Assembly: GCA_963738135.1 (NCBI GenBank) | Contig: CAVTVK010000004.1 | Location: forward strand, 978,204-1,042,203 | DNA: 64,000 nt | Direction of reading: 5' to 3' | DNA from: Bog-473 sp963738135 | Lineage (GTDB): Bacteria; Actinomycetota; Acidimicrobiia; Acidimicrobiales; RAAP-2 | In this document: positions 53,642 through 63,915 of the stretch, in pieces | Layout of the letters: each line of letters starts with the position of its first letter | Numbering within the stretch: the stretch's first letter is position 1 | Notes under the pieces: generated by a model | Database searches by the model: none | What the model saw: the letters and a program-made list of their open reading frames with translations, nothing else | What the model was told of the DNA's origin: nothing | Position numbers and translations under genes: made by a program

Positions 53642-53768
53642 GTCAGTACCTCCTCGCAGGTGCTGGCCACGGCCCCGGGGGTGTTGACGCACCCGCCGGG
53701 GCTCCTTGTTGACACCCGAATACTAGCACCCGATTGTTGTCGCGCGTCAACTAGGGCAGACTGACCCT

Positions 53769-53987
53769 GTGGCGCCAAAGGTGAGAACAGAGGACCTCAT
53801 TGACGCCCAGGAGGTAGCGGAGATCCTGGGATTGGCACAGCGAACCTCGGTATCTATCTACCAACGTCGGTACCCTGACATGCCAAGGCCCGTCGTTGAC
53901 CTTGGCCCAGGCCGTCCGATGCTCTGGCTACGCCCTGAAATACTTAGCTGGGGTCGCTCCACCGGGCGATTCAAGACACCCAAATGA
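53769..53987 (+). CDS. Small helix-turn-helix (AlpA/excisionase-like) protein
   Basis: It has 72 residues from the GTG at 53769. 'LIDAQEVAEILGLAQRTSVS' is a helix-turn-helix of the AlpA/HTH_17 group, and 'MPRPVVDLGPGRPMLWLRPE' is the wing typical of such proteins. These are often phage excisionases or regulators of neighbouring genes. It is divergent from the nuclease gene with 127 bases between them. Confidence 0.7.
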   Translation: MAPKVRTEDLIDAQEVAEILGLAQRTSVSIYQRRYPDMPRPVVDLGPGRPMLWLRPEILSWGRSTGRFKTPK

Positions 53988-54840
53988 GGTCGACCGCCTT
54001 TCCTGAGCCCTGCCCGTACAAATCAGGCACTTCGCGGATACCCACCACACCGAGGCCCAGGCGACCGGATCGGTTCGCTTCGCTAAGCGCGAGCCTTCAA
54101 AATCAGGTTCATCGGTGTCTCGGTGGCACGGCGGAAATGTGTGAAGCCGGCTTCCTCGAACACCTGCCGAAGCTTGGCTTCGCCTGCCTGCGCTCCCAGC
54201 CCAATCCCACTTCTTGGGACAGGGAGTTCGGAGTGCAGACCGCGGAGGATACCGAATACAGCATTGCGGCCATTGGATTGTTCGCGAAGTTGGTCGGTCG
54301 TCCGTCGATCGCAAATGGCCCTGAGATTTATGGAGCAAGGACATGTCGCCAGACACGATGACGCGCTCGTATATGTCCCGACTCTGAGTTACTCCTGAGA
54401 TTCGTGCGGTGTGGGATTCATGCGATCTGGGGCCGTCGTCGGGAAGACTGTGGTCGGAAGTCCTCAAAGATTAGTCGGTGATGGACCTTGTAGCCCGCGA
54501 CTTCGGAGTCAACGAGGAGCTGACGAAATCCACCCAGCAGGGATTGAAGCTGCTTTAGCCCGACTGCACCGAGTTTTGGCAGCGCCGTCTGCCGGTTGAC
54601 GCCGGAGCACCACGCTGAAAGCGATGGGCACCTGGTGGATCCGATCTCATTCGACACGGCGTCTCACAAACCCTTGAATGATTGGCGGTCAAACTTCTTC
54701 CGTGATCTGACGTGGCGCTGGACGAATTGGACAGCAGAGAGCGAGTCTTCGACCAGGTAGTCTGCCCGCAGCGCCTTGAGGGCATTAATGCCCGCAGGCG
54801 ACGGTCCGGGTACAACAAGCGACGCAGCAGGGAGGGAGCT
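53988..54840. other. Stretch without a supported gene
   Basis: Reading frames are short and lack protein-like pattern or ribosome binding sites. One leftward frame near 54418-54600 ('LKQLQSLLGGFRQLLVDSEV') could be a decayed gene but cannot be assigned. The base composition is lower in GC than in the flanking genes, in keeping with acquired DNA. Confidence 0.45.
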
Positions 54841-55299
54841 ATGCGCTACCTAGTGGTTCTCGATCACACCCTCGGGGGAACGGGATTGGCGTCGGCCGTT
54901 CGCGAGCACGCCTTTGAAGAAGGCGACATTCAAGTGGATGTCATCGTCCCGGCCGAGCAATCCGAAACCGATGCAGCTCAGGGGCGCCTCGAGATGGAGC
55001 TGCAGAATCTCAGAGCGGAAGGAATTTCGGCTAGCGGCAGTGTTGTCCACACCGATCCCTATGAGGGAATACGTGACGCGGCAGCACGTCAACAGTACGA
55101 TGGCACAATCATCGCGACTCATTCCTCGACTGTTTCACGATGGATGCACCTTGACCTTCCTCGGCGAGTGGAGCGGGAACTTCAGATACCGGTGGAATGG
55201 ATAGACACCCGTACTGATGATCCTTTGGAAGAGGCAGAGATCAATATCGATTTACCGCGAGCGGCTGTCGAAAACGAGGGCCCGGCTCCTCTGATCTAA
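54841..55299 (+). CDS. UspA-like universal stress protein
   Basis: The protein has 152 residues; the ATG at 54841 follows GGAGGGAGC. The alpha/beta pattern is 'YLVVLDHTLGGTGLASAVRE', 'VDVIVPAEQSETDAAQGR', 'ISASGSVVHTDPYEGIRDAA' and 'YDGTIIATHSSTVSRWMHLD', as in UspA proteins. The ATP-binding G-x-x-G-x(9)-G-S/T motif is incomplete ('THSSTVSRW'), so ATP binding is doubtful. The gene is not linked to an obvious partner. Confidence 0.68.
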   Translation: MRYLVVLDHTLGGTGLASAVREHAFEEGDIQVDVIVPAEQSETDAAQGRLEMELQNLRAEGISASGSVVHTDPYEGIRDAAARQQYDGTIIATHSSTVSRWMHLDLPRRVERELQIPVEWIDTRTDDPLEEAEINIDLPRAAVENEGPAPLI

Positions 55300-55817
55300 A
55301 GCGGTACATCTGACAGCGACGGTTGAACATCCGTTGAAGAGCGACATGGTCGATTTTGCCGGAGCATGTCAGAGTGTGTCGCGCTCAGCAAGGCAAACGC
55401 GAAATGCACATCCCTCGCCAAAGGCTAAATCAAGCTTGAGGGGCTGGTGCCCGCAAGGGCGGTGGGGGTTCAAGTCGCGGGCGCCGCTGCTGCAGTCGTC
55501 GGGTTCGTGCTACGCCGCCGCGGCGGGGGAGCGGTCGAATCGGGAGCGGCATGGGGAGCCCTGCACACCGAGGTCGCCGCCCCCGGCAAGGCGTGATCCA
55601 CACACCACGGCCGAGGTGGGTGCAGCAGGTCGCTCATCGCGACCCCTGCGCGATCGGTGCAACCTGCGGTGCGTTTGGCGGTTAGGCGAGGCAAACCCTC
55701 CACTGTGGTGGATGACCAGCGACCCCGGTCCGTCGGATACTTGACGGGTCTGAAGCGGTCCGTCGTTGTGTCGTTCTGTTTTCGCCCACTCGAGCTTCGA
55801 CGACGAGCAGCTTCAGC
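55300..55817. other. Intergenic stretch holding a tRNA remnant
   Basis: I see no supported gene. The only recognisable element is the tRNA-Leu fragment at 55433-55476. The stretch joins the accessory region on the left to a different gene set on the right. Confidence 0.5.
55433..55476 (+). pseudogene. tRNA-Leu (GAG) 3'-side fragment
   Basis: The sequence runs from an anticodon-loop-like CTTGAGG through a variable arm (TGCCCGCAAGGGC) to the T-loop (GGGGGTTCAAGTC). This is the layout of tRNA-Leu(GAG) from the anticodon to the T-arm. The 3' half of the T-stem and the acceptor strand do not match, and no 5' half is present. It differs from the intact tRNA-Leu(CAG) in this window, so it is not a copy of it. 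Confidence 0.55.
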
Positions 55818-56291
55818 ATGACGACCGCCGGCCCAGGAGTTCGCTTGGTGGAAGAAGAGGAGTCGATCTCGATCGCGGAGGCCCGTTCCGTGCTGGATCG
55901 TGCCCTTTATGCCATCATCCGCGGCGACGTTCGAGGGATCGAACTGTTCACCGAGGATGTCGTCGGCGAGTCGCCCAACATGTTCGTGATCTCGCGGACC
56001 GAGCTCGGCAACCAGCTGCTCGATCGGGCGAGAGCCTTCTCGAACCTGGAGTTCACGATCGACCGCCTCGAGCGAGCCGCCCCGGGGTTCGTCGCCACGT
56101 GGCACATGTCCGCTGACCACACCGGCGACGTGCTCTTCAACGAGGACGAGTTCTTCGAGGCCACGGGACGACGCATCGAGCTGTCGGCGATGACGTGGTT
56201 CCAGTTCCGCTCTCGGCTCATAGGCGCGTTTCGCACGACCTACGACGGTCGAGACCCGTTCGACGAGATGCGGAGGCGACCCGTGCCCTGA
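55818..56291 (+). CDS. SnoaL/NTF2-like protein
   Basis: It has 157 residues. The cone-shaped NTF2 pattern is visible: a helical N-terminus 'SIAEARSVLDRALYAIIRGD', 'LFTEDVVGESPNMFV', then strands 'LEFTIDRLERAAPGFVATWH' and 'RRIELSAMTWFQF'. Such proteins include ester cyclases and small-molecule isomerases as well as binding proteins. The catalytic residues of ester cyclases cannot be placed. It converges on the LuxR gene. Confidence 0.72.
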   Translation: MTTAGPGVRLVEEEESISIAEARSVLDRALYAIIRGDVRGIELFTEDVVGESPNMFVISRTELGNQLLDRARAFSNLEFTIDRLERAAPGFVATWHMSADHTGDVLFNEDEFFEATGRRIELSAMTWFQFRSRLIGAFRTTYDGRDPFDEMRRRPVP

Positions 56292-56300
56292 CGCCGATCG

Positions 56301-58552
56301 TCAGAAGCCGAGGCCGAGCTCGTGGAGCTTGTCGACGGCTTCGTTTCGAGAGGCGACGCCCAGCTTGCGGTAGATGGAGATCGCCTGGCTCTTGACCGTG
56401 CTTCGAGCGATGTAGAGGCGCTCTCCGATCTCCTTCAGCGTGAGATGCGTTCCGAGCAGCGGCGCCAGCCGGAGCTCAGCCGCGGTGAGCGACGATCCTC
56501 CCGCCAACGCCGTCGAGGCGGCGTCGAGCTGCGCGCTGAGCTCGTCGGCATGCTGGGGCAGGTTGCCGAGGCCGGGCCGTTCGCGGAAGATGGCGATGGC
56601 CTGCCGGAGAACGGCCTGCGCGCCGCCCGGATCGGCGAGCGCGAGGTACGCCTGTGCCATCTCCAACAACGCCCGGGCCGACTCGACGGGGAGTGCGTAG
56701 GTGAGCAGCGGCCGGAGGACGGCAGCTCGTGCGACGAGCTGCCGTCCCTGCTCTTGATCGCCGCATTGCGCGGCGACTCGGGCCGTCCACGCATACACGA
56801 GGGCGCTGGTCCAATAGGCGTCGAACCGACCACCGTGCAAGATCGTCAAGGCCTGATCGGCGAACGTGCTGGCCGACGCCAAGTCACCCCGGTCGGTCGC
56901 CACACAGCCGCGGTCGGCGAGCACGAGAGCGACGAAGGGTGGCAGGTGCAAACGGATCGCTTCCTCCACGGCGCGGGCGAAGAACCGATCGGCGTGCTCG
57001 GTGTCGCCCTCGAGCAGATGGGAGAGACCCTCGACCTGGATCATGTTGGCGCGAAACGAACTGGCCGGGCTGAATCCCCGCAGAGCCTGCTCTGCGTCGC
57101 GTCGCATCGCCTCGATCCCGTCGCGGCACAGGTTCGCCCGCAAGAAGCACAGCATGGCCTCAACCGTGCTCCCGTCGGAAAGCACGCCTGTCATGCTGGT
57201 CGCCTCGGCGGCGTCCGCCCAGCGCTCCGTCGCGGCCGGCAGCCCGTCGATCGCGAACTGCAACGCGCCGGTGACCGCGACTCCCGGGTAGCGCTCGATC
57301 AGGTCCTTGATCTCGAACCACTCCATCCAGCGCCGGACGGTGTCGGTGCGTCCACTCGCCATCACGACGTTGCAGATCAGCAACACGAGGCGCTCCACCG
57401 TGTCGGCGTCGCCAGCCTGCTGCGCGTGGTCGATGGCTGCCTCCGGGAACCCGTTGGCCTCGTACCACTCGGCGGCGCGCCGGTGAAGCTCGGGGATGAT
57501 CCCCGGATCATTTCGCCGCAGCTCCGACACGAGCAGCTCGGAGAACAACTGGTGGTACCGATACCATTCGCGGCGACGGTCAAGCGGGACCACCAGCAGG
57601 TTGTTGCGCTCCAACCGCTCGAGGACGGCGGCCGATCCTGTAACGCCGACGACCGCGTCGCAGAGCGGACCGCACATCCGGTCGAGGATAGACACTCGGG
57701 TCAGGAACGACGCCTCCGCGGCCGAGACCCGTTCGAGGATCTCCGACCGCAGGTAGTCCCCGATGTACCTGTCGTCGCCGGTCACCCCCGCCCCGGCCCC
57801 AGAGGTGGAACCGCCTTCGTTCAGCGCCAACGCGGCGAGGTACAGACCGGCCGGCCAGCCCTCCGTCCGGCGGACGAGCTCGTCGAGGTCCGCACGGGCG
57901 AGCTCGACACCCGCCTCGCGGAGGAACGGGCCCGCTTCACCCGAGTCCATCGCCAGATCGTCGATCCCGACCTCCACGATGCCGCCCTGCACACGCAGGC
58001 GCGCGGTTGGCAACGGCAACGGGGCCCGCGAACCGATGGCAAGCTGCCAACCGATCGGCAGCCCTCGGGCCAGCACCGCGACCGCGTCGAGGCTCTCGGG
58101 GTTCGTGACCGCTTCCAAGTTGTCAATGACGAGCGCACCCGTGCGTTGCATCCCGGCCATCGCCACGGCCAACCGCCGCGGAACCTCGAGGCCGGCGCGG
58201 ACGAGGCGAGTGCACGGAAGACCGTCGGGTCGATCGCCTCGATGCGGTCCAATGCCACCGTGAGGTACGTGAGGAGGACGACGGGGTCGTTGTCGCGAGC
58301 ATCGACGCTGACCCATCCCACCTCCGACTCCATGCGTTCGGCCCATTGCGCGAGGAACGTCGTCTTCCCGTAGCCAGCCGGGGCCACGACCGCGATCACC
58401 GCCGATGGGGACGTGGCGACCCAGTCGAGGAGCGCGTTCCGAGCAACGATTCCTTGCCGGACCACGGGAGGACCGAACTTCGACTCGACAAGCGTGAACG
58501 ACGGTTCCCACGAGGAAGACCGCGCGGTCGGCCTCCAGCGAAAGACCACCAC
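56301..58552 (-). CDS. Large ATP-binding LuxR-family regulator (MalT-like), frameshifted
   Basis: About 750 residues after a shift near 58205. The start is uncertain; GTG codons at 58549 and 58552 follow a GGGAG. N-terminus 'VESKFGPPVVRQGIVARNAL' and Walker A 'APAGYGKTTFLAQWAERM' are as in MalT-type STAND proteins, with 'GALVIDNLEAV' as Walker B. A winged-helix part and TPR-like helical repeats follow ('RRAAEWYEANGFPEAAIDHA' is one). The C-terminal LuxR HTH is 'LTLKEIGERLYIARSTVKSQ'. It is an ATP-dependent transcription activator; the inducer is unknown. Confidence 0.88.
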
Positions 58553-58744
58553 TCCCTGCCAGGGTCGCCATGCCTCGATCGTAACCAATCCGACGCAAGC
58601 GCGGTCGTGGACGCTCCGCGCACCTCGCTGACCGAGCTCCGGCCGTTCAGGGGTCCCCGATGACGAGACCCCCATGACGCCGTCCGCGTCTCGCCCGGCT
58701 CGATCCGCCAGACGTCGGTAGCCGTCGCGAACGCGTTGGCCGGG

Positions 58745-59080
58745 CAGGTCATGGGCTCGACGGCCAAGCCGCGTACTGCCTGTCGAAGGGCGGCATGCGC
58801 ATGCTGACCCGAACGGCCGGAGTCGAGTTCGGACCCCACGGCGTCCTCGTGGTCGGGTCGGCCCCGGCGCCGTCGACACCCCGATCAACGCGTCGACCGA
58901 GGGCGACCCAGGGAAGTTGAAGGTCCTCGACGCCGCCAGCCCGCTCGGACGTCTGGACGAGCCGAAGGACATCGCGTCGGTCGTCGCCTTCGTCGGCGGC
59001 GACGGCGCGAGCTACCTGACCACCACGACGATCTTCGCCGACGGCGGCCTCATGTACTCGGGGCCCGGGGCTGTGATGGA
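58745..59080 (+). pseudogene. C-terminal remnant of an SDR dehydrogenase
   Basis: Only the last part of a classical SDR remains: 'AAYCLSKGGMRMLTRTAGVE' (the Y-x-x-x-K site), then a shift near 58855, 'GPGAVDTPINASTEGD', 'LGRLDEPKDIASVVAFVGGD' and 'ADGGLMYSGPG'. The N-terminal half with the cofactor motif is absent. No stop follows where the family normally ends; the frame runs into the antiparallel membrane protein gene. Confidence 0.68.
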
Positions 59081-59806
59081 TCAGTTCCCGAGGAGGTTGA
59101 CGGCGTTGGCGATCACCAGGCTCAGAATGACGATCGAAAGGAACGCCTGCGCGACCATGATCATCTTTGCCCAGCGAGCCAGGGGCATGACGTCGGTAGG
59201 GCTGAACGCCGTGGCGTTGGTGAACGCCAGGTAGAAGTAGTCGACGAAGATGGGCCGCCACCCGGGCGGTGCAACGTGGGGACTCAAGTGCTGGGGGAAG
59301 GCGAAGTCCGGGAAGTCCCGATGCTCGTGCAAGCGTTCTGCCGCTCCACCGCCGTCGAGCTCCCAGTACAGGAGCGCGGCTGTCAGATTGACGTTTACCC
59401 ACACGAGGACTCCGGTCACCAGCAGTGTGAACGCGTCGCCGAGGTCTGGGGCTCCGTGCACCAACTCGACGACCAGGGTGGTGGTGGCCACGACTGCCAT
59501 CAACGCGAGCAGCATCGTCAACGCGATGGACAGCCAGCGCAGCGATTGCGACCGACGATCGATCCGCCCCGGGTCCATCATCACGATGATCACGAGCAAT
59601 GCGACTTCGATCGGGGCGAAGAGCCAGAGCGCTCGGGGATAGACGTGCTTGTCCAGCAGGAACGGGATCACGACCAGCACGAGAATGGCAAGGGCGGCCG
59701 GCCACCGTCGCTCGCCCTTGATCGAGGGAACATCCACGAGTCTCTCCCTCACTGTCTTGTCGGAACGACGGCTCGCGTCATCCGTTGACGATGCCGCGGA
59801 TGCCAT
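59081..59806 (-). CDS. DUF1345 membrane protein
   Basis: It has 241 residues with five or six membrane segments, for example 'LAILVLVVIPFLLDKHVYP', 'ALLVIIVMMDPGRID' and 'AFTLLVTGVLVWVNVNLTAA'. 'PIFVDYFYLAFTNATAFSPT' and 'PLARWAKMIMVAQAFLSIVI' are the conserved end of the DUF1345 family, which has similarity to ion-channel pore regions in its last two helices. The function is unknown. Its 5' end overlaps the 3' end of the next leftward gene by about 29 bases. Confidence 0.8.
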   Translation of the reverse strand: MASAASSTDDASRRSDKTVRERLVDVPSIKGERRWPAALAILVLVVIPFLLDKHVYPRALWLFAPIEVALLVIIVMMDPGRIDRRSQSLRWLSIALTMLLALMAVVATTTLVVELVHGAPDLGDAFTLLVTGVLVWVNVNLTAALLYWELDGGGAAERLHEHRDFPDFAFPQHLSPHVAPPGWRPIFVDYFYLAFTNATAFSPTDVMPLARWAKMIMVAQAFLSIVILSLVIANAVNLLGN

Positions 59807-60449
59807 CGAAGATCAGATAGAAGCAGGCCAGCGCGCACCCGAGAGTGAGGATCTGAGGCCCCATCTGTTCCATCCGATCGCCCAGATCCGTCAGTCGGGT
59901 GGCGGCGCTGTCGGGACGGCGCACGAAGTAGGTGAACAGACCGAGGATCGCACCCGTAGAGAAGAGCGCGAAGACGAGGAGGCCGAACCCCGCCGCTCGG
60001 CCAGGCCTGATCGGTCGCGAGCGACGATGACCGCAGCCGCGATCGTCACCGTCCTCGGTTGGATGAGCACGCCGACGAACCCGGAACGTCGCGGGGTGAG
60101 TCGGTCGAGTTGTCGTCGGATCGGTGCAGGACGCCCTTGTGGACCTACGGCTCGTTCGCGTCTTCGCCGCCAGCGTCGCAACGCCACGGCCAGGAGGACG
60201 ACGGCCAGCACGAGCTGGCCTCTCTCGAGAGCCAGATCTTGTCCGTCGAGCTGGGGCAACGGACAGCGCCGTGGTTGAACAGGGCGAGCCCGACGCCGAA
60301 CAGGACTGCCGTTGCGATGGCCCAGCCGACGAGGAACCCGATGGCCTTGAGCCGGGCGGGCACTCGGCGCGGAGCAGCACGACGAGGACCATCGGGCGCA
60401 TCGGATCCAGCGACGACACCAGGCCCAGCACGCCGACGCTGATCAACAT
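59778..60449 (-). CDS. GAP (Sap-type) family membrane protein, frameshifted
   Basis: The N-terminus 'VGVLGLVSSLDPMRPMVLVV' and 'RLKAIGFLVGWAIATAVLFG' match the GAP family, related to LysE-type exporters and to the mycobacterial Sap protein linked to sulfolipid or glycopeptidolipid export. The second half continues in other frames with 'LVLAVVLLAVALRRW' and 'GFGLLVFALFSTGAILGLFT' and ends 'FYLIFDGIRGIVNG'. Read through two or three shifts it has about 222 residues and six membrane segments. Whether the shifts are real is unclear. Confidence 0.65.
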   Translation of the reverse strand: MLISVGVLGLVSSLDPMRPMVLVVLLRAECPPGSRPSGSSSAGPSQRQSCSASGSPCSTTALSVAPARRTRSGSRERPARAGRRPPGRGVATLAAKTRTSRRSTRASCTDPTTTRPTHPATFRVRRRAHPTEDGDDRGCGHRRSRPIRPGRAAGFGLLVFALFSTGAILGLFTYFVRRPDSAATRLTDLGDRMEQMGPQILTLGCALACFYLIFDGIRGIVNG

Positions 60450-60509
60450 GGCAGGTCACCTGCAGGCGCTCCATCACCGGGCACCCAGAGTCGTTCAGTG
60501 GATCGTCCG

Positions 60510-62877
60510 TCAGTCGCGCTCCATCATGGCCATGGCTTCCTTCTCGAGGTCGACGTACTCCTCGCCCGAGACGTCGACGATCACCCGAATGATCGTTCCG
60601 CCGCTGAATGCCCACGGCCGAACGCCCGGATAGTCCTCGGTGACGGGCGCGCCGCCGTCGCGGCCGATGTTCAAGCCCTCACCGCACAAGGAGAACTTCC
60701 CGAGCTGGGTCTTGACCTTCTTGCGCTCGCCGACCGCGCGGTCGTCGATGTACAGCGTGACGGTGCCGATCGTGGCCGTCGGGTCGCGTCGTCCTTCGTG
60801 AACTCGACGCCGAGCACGTGCTTGCCCTCCGTGATCGGCTTGTCGGACACGACGCCTGCGCTTCCTCTCCCAGGTAGTCGTAGACGTACTTGAGCTTGCC
60901 GTCCTTGATGTACAACGCATGCCCACCGAACATCGCGCCGTGCGCGAACAGCACGCCCGCCGCCGACTTGGTGAGCTCGACTTCGGCCGCGATCTTGTAG
61001 GAGCGGCCACGAATGCTCACGGCGACCGCTTCCGGCACCTCGAGCGTGCCCGGGTAGTAGATGTACCGATCGCGCGGCGACACCATCTGCGGTCGCGGCG
61101 TGAGCAGGACCTCCAACGCGGTCCGGTCGTCGAGCGGGAGCCCGAAATGCCGCCCGGCTTCGTAGTGCCACAAGTCGACGAGCTCCTTGAGGAGCTCTGG
61201 GTGCTTGTCGGCGAGGTCGTGCATCTCGGAGCGGTCTTTGTCGACGTGGTACAGCTCCCAACGGTCGTCCGCGAAGTGGCCCCACCCCGACGGGGTGCCG
61301 GCGTGTACCGCGTTGGCCTTCCAGCCGTCGCGCCAGATCGCACGAGTCCCGAGCATCACGTAGTACTGGCTCCGCTTCTGCGTCTTCGCCTTGGCGTTGC
61401 CGAAGGTGTACTTGAAGCTCGTGCCCTCGAGGTCCCACTGCGCATATCCCTTGACCAGCTCGGGCGGTTCGATGCCCAACGCGTCGTACACGGTCGGCAC
61501 GACGTCGGAGACGTGGGCGTACTGGTGACGGATCTCGCCCTTGGCCTTGATGCCGGCCGGCCAGTGGACGACCATCGGATCGGAGGAGCCGCCTTCCCAG
61601 GTGTGGCGCTTGAACATCTTGTTGGGCGTGTTGAAGGCGAACGCCCAACCGATCGCGTAGTGGTTGTAGGTCTCGGGCGAACCGAGGACGTCGAGGTACT
61701 TGAGGTTGTCCTTCATCTCGTCCGGCACGCCGTTCATGATCTTGTTCTCGTTGACGGAACCATTCGGGCCGCCTTCACCCGAGGCACCGTTGTCGGAGAC
61801 GAGGACGATCAACGTGTTGTCGAGCTCCCCACTCTGCTCGAGGTAGTCGATCAGCCGTGCGATCTCGTGGTCGGTGTAGCTGCAGAACCCGGCGTACACC
61901 TCGGCCATGCGGCGCATGATGGTCTTCTCGTCTTCGTGCAGCGAGTCCCACGGGCGCACGACGTCGACCGTCGCGATGGGGAGTCCCTCGACGCTCTTCT
62001 CGCCGAGCAGCGGGTTGATCGGCGAGAGCTCCGTCTTCTCCGGCAGCAAGCCGAGCTTCTTCTGATTGGCCAGGATGCTCGGGCGGATCGCTTCGTACCC
62101 CTCGTCGAAGCGGCCCTTGTACTTGTCGATCCATTCCTTCGGCGCGTGATGCGGCGCGTGCCCGGCGCCGGGACAGAAGTACATGAAGAACGGACGGTCG
62201 GGCGCGATCTGCTTCGCGTCGGCGATCATGGAGATCGCCCGGTTCACCAGGTCCTTCGACAAGTGGTAGTCGTCGTCTCCGAAGCCGGCCGCCCAGTCCT
62301 TCGGGGGGTCAGCGGGCTGGTCGACCATCTGCTGGTCCTGCACGAGGTCGGGGTACCACTGGTTCGTCTCTCCGCCGAGGTACCCGTAGAAGCGCTCGAA
62401 CCCGCGGCCGGTCGGCCAGTTGCGCCTCGACGATGCCATGTTCGTCTCGTCCTCGGCGACGACGTGCCACTTGCCGACCGCGTACGTGTTGTAGCCCCGC
62501 TCGCTGAGCACTTCGGCGATCGTCGCGGTCTCGGGCGGCATGTGCCCGTTCGAGCCGGGAAAGCCGCTCGCGGCTTCTGCGATGCAGGCCATCCCGACCG
62601 TCGTGTGGTTGCGCCCGGTGAGCAGTGCCGCGCGCGTCGACGAGCAGATCGCCGTGGTGTGGAACTGCGAGTACTTCAGCCCTCCGTCGCACAATCGCTG
62701 CAACGTCGGCGTCTCGATCGGACCGCCGAACGGCTCCAGTGCACCGAAGCCGACGTCGTCCCACACGATGAACATGACGTTCGGCGCGCCATCCGGTGCT
62801 TTCGGCTGCTCGAACGGCGTCCAGTCGGGAGTCGACTTGCGAACGTCGAGGTCGATGACTCCGTTGAACTTGGCCAT
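60510..62877 (-). CDS. Arylsulfatase, frameshifted near its C-terminus
   Basis: About 785 residues from the ATG at 62877. The sulfatase domain has 'PNVMFIVWDDVGFGALEPFG' with the metal-binding Asp pair, the formylglycine site 'AICSSTRAALLTGRNH' (Cys-Ser-Ser-Thr-Arg; most sulfatases have Pro or Ala third), 'YNTYAVGKWHVVAEDE' and 'PFFMYFCPGAGHAPHH'. 'LIVLVSDNGASGEGG' is the second metal site. Two shifts near 60870 and 60790 break the C-terminal jelly-roll ('TLYIDDRAVGERKKVKTQ'). No signal peptide is visible. The maturing enzyme is encoded just upstream. Confidence 0.9.
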
Positions 62878-62926
62878 GACTCCTCCAATGCAGGGTGGGG
62901 AAAGGGAACAACTGGGGTGAGCAACA

Positions 62927-63915
62927 TCACCGATGCGCCTCGTCCACGTCGCGGGCAACCCGGAAGCCGAGGTTGCCCGTCGACGAGGCGGGTTCGGAGC
63001 CCAGGCGAGCCGGAGGCGCGATACCGACGGCAGTACGACACGTGGCAGAGGTACGAGCCGCCGCGCTGAACACGGAGAGTACGTCCGGAGTCCGGACCTC
63101 GAGAGGGTGGACCTCGTGGGGGCTTCCTGAGCGTAGTACTCGGCGTCGTGCCAGTCGGCACACCACTCCCACACGTTGCCGGTCATGTTGCAGAGCCCGA
63201 AGCGCATTCGGCGCAAACGTGTCAACCAGCGCGGTGCCGGCGAACCCATCGGCGCAGGAGTTCTAGTCCCGGGAAGCGACCCTGGAAGACGTTCATCCGA
63301 TGCTCACCGCCGGGTTCGAGCTCGTCGGCCCAGGGGACAGCACCCGCGAACCGGCAGCGTGCCACGTACTCCCACTCGGCTTCGCTCGGCAACCGCGTCC
63401 CCGACCAGCCGCGGTGGGCGCCTGCGCGTCGTTCCAGGACACGTGGACGACCGGATGGTCGAGCCGGTCCGCGTAGGTCGAGTCCGGTCCCTCGGGATGA
63501 CGCCAATCGGCGCCGTACACCTGACGCCACCATTCCGCACCGGGACGACCAGTCTGCAGAGAAAACATCAAGGACATGAACCGGGAGCGAACACGAAGGA
63601 CCAGGCGTACCGCTCGGCGTCCGACAGGTAGCCCGTCGGCGTCGACGAAGGACGCGAACGCTTCGTTCGTCACTGCGTACCGGTCGATCGCGAACCGAGA
63701 CGCTCACCTTGGGGTGGACGGGGCCTTCGCCATCACCCGGATATGCCCACACGGAGTCGTCGCCCATTCATGAAGGACCCACCCGGCAGGTCGACGAGTG
63801 TCAGCGGGGGCGTCCCGCGTGCGGCGGGCCGCACCTGCGAGCCACCCGACCGCCCGGAGCGCGGGGCGCAACAGGCGTGGGTGGGTGGCGCAGAGGCGAG
63901 CGGGTCCCCGGTCAC
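62927..63915 (-). CDS. Formylglycine-generating enzyme (SUMF1-like), multiply frameshifted
   Basis: Pieces in family order are found in different frames: 'LVDLPGGSFMNG' near the start (GTG at 63915), 'VTNEAFASFVDADG', 'DHPVVHVSWNDAQA', 'GTRLPSEAEWEYVARC', 'FGLCNMTGNVWEWCADW', 'RRGGSYLCHVSYCRRYR' in part and 'GNLGFRVARD' at the end. The Cys of 'SYLCHVSYC' fits the active-site pair. The enzyme converts the sulfatase Cys to formylglycine, so its place directly before the arylsulfatase gene makes functional sense. At least four shifts are needed. Confidence 0.8.

Noticed and set aside
56322..58373. Long open frame on the plus strand opposite the LuxR regulator
   Set aside because: It mirrors codon positions of the high-GC regulator gene on the other strand; it is rich in Arg, Gly and Val with no domain pattern.
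58745..59234. Complete dehydrogenase gene
   Set aside because: The cofactor-binding half is missing and the frame runs past the normal end into the antiparallel membrane protein gene.
60919..63069. Long open frame on the plus strand opposite the arylsulfatase
   Set aside because: The minus strand has all sulfatase motifs; the plus-strand frame is a composition effect.
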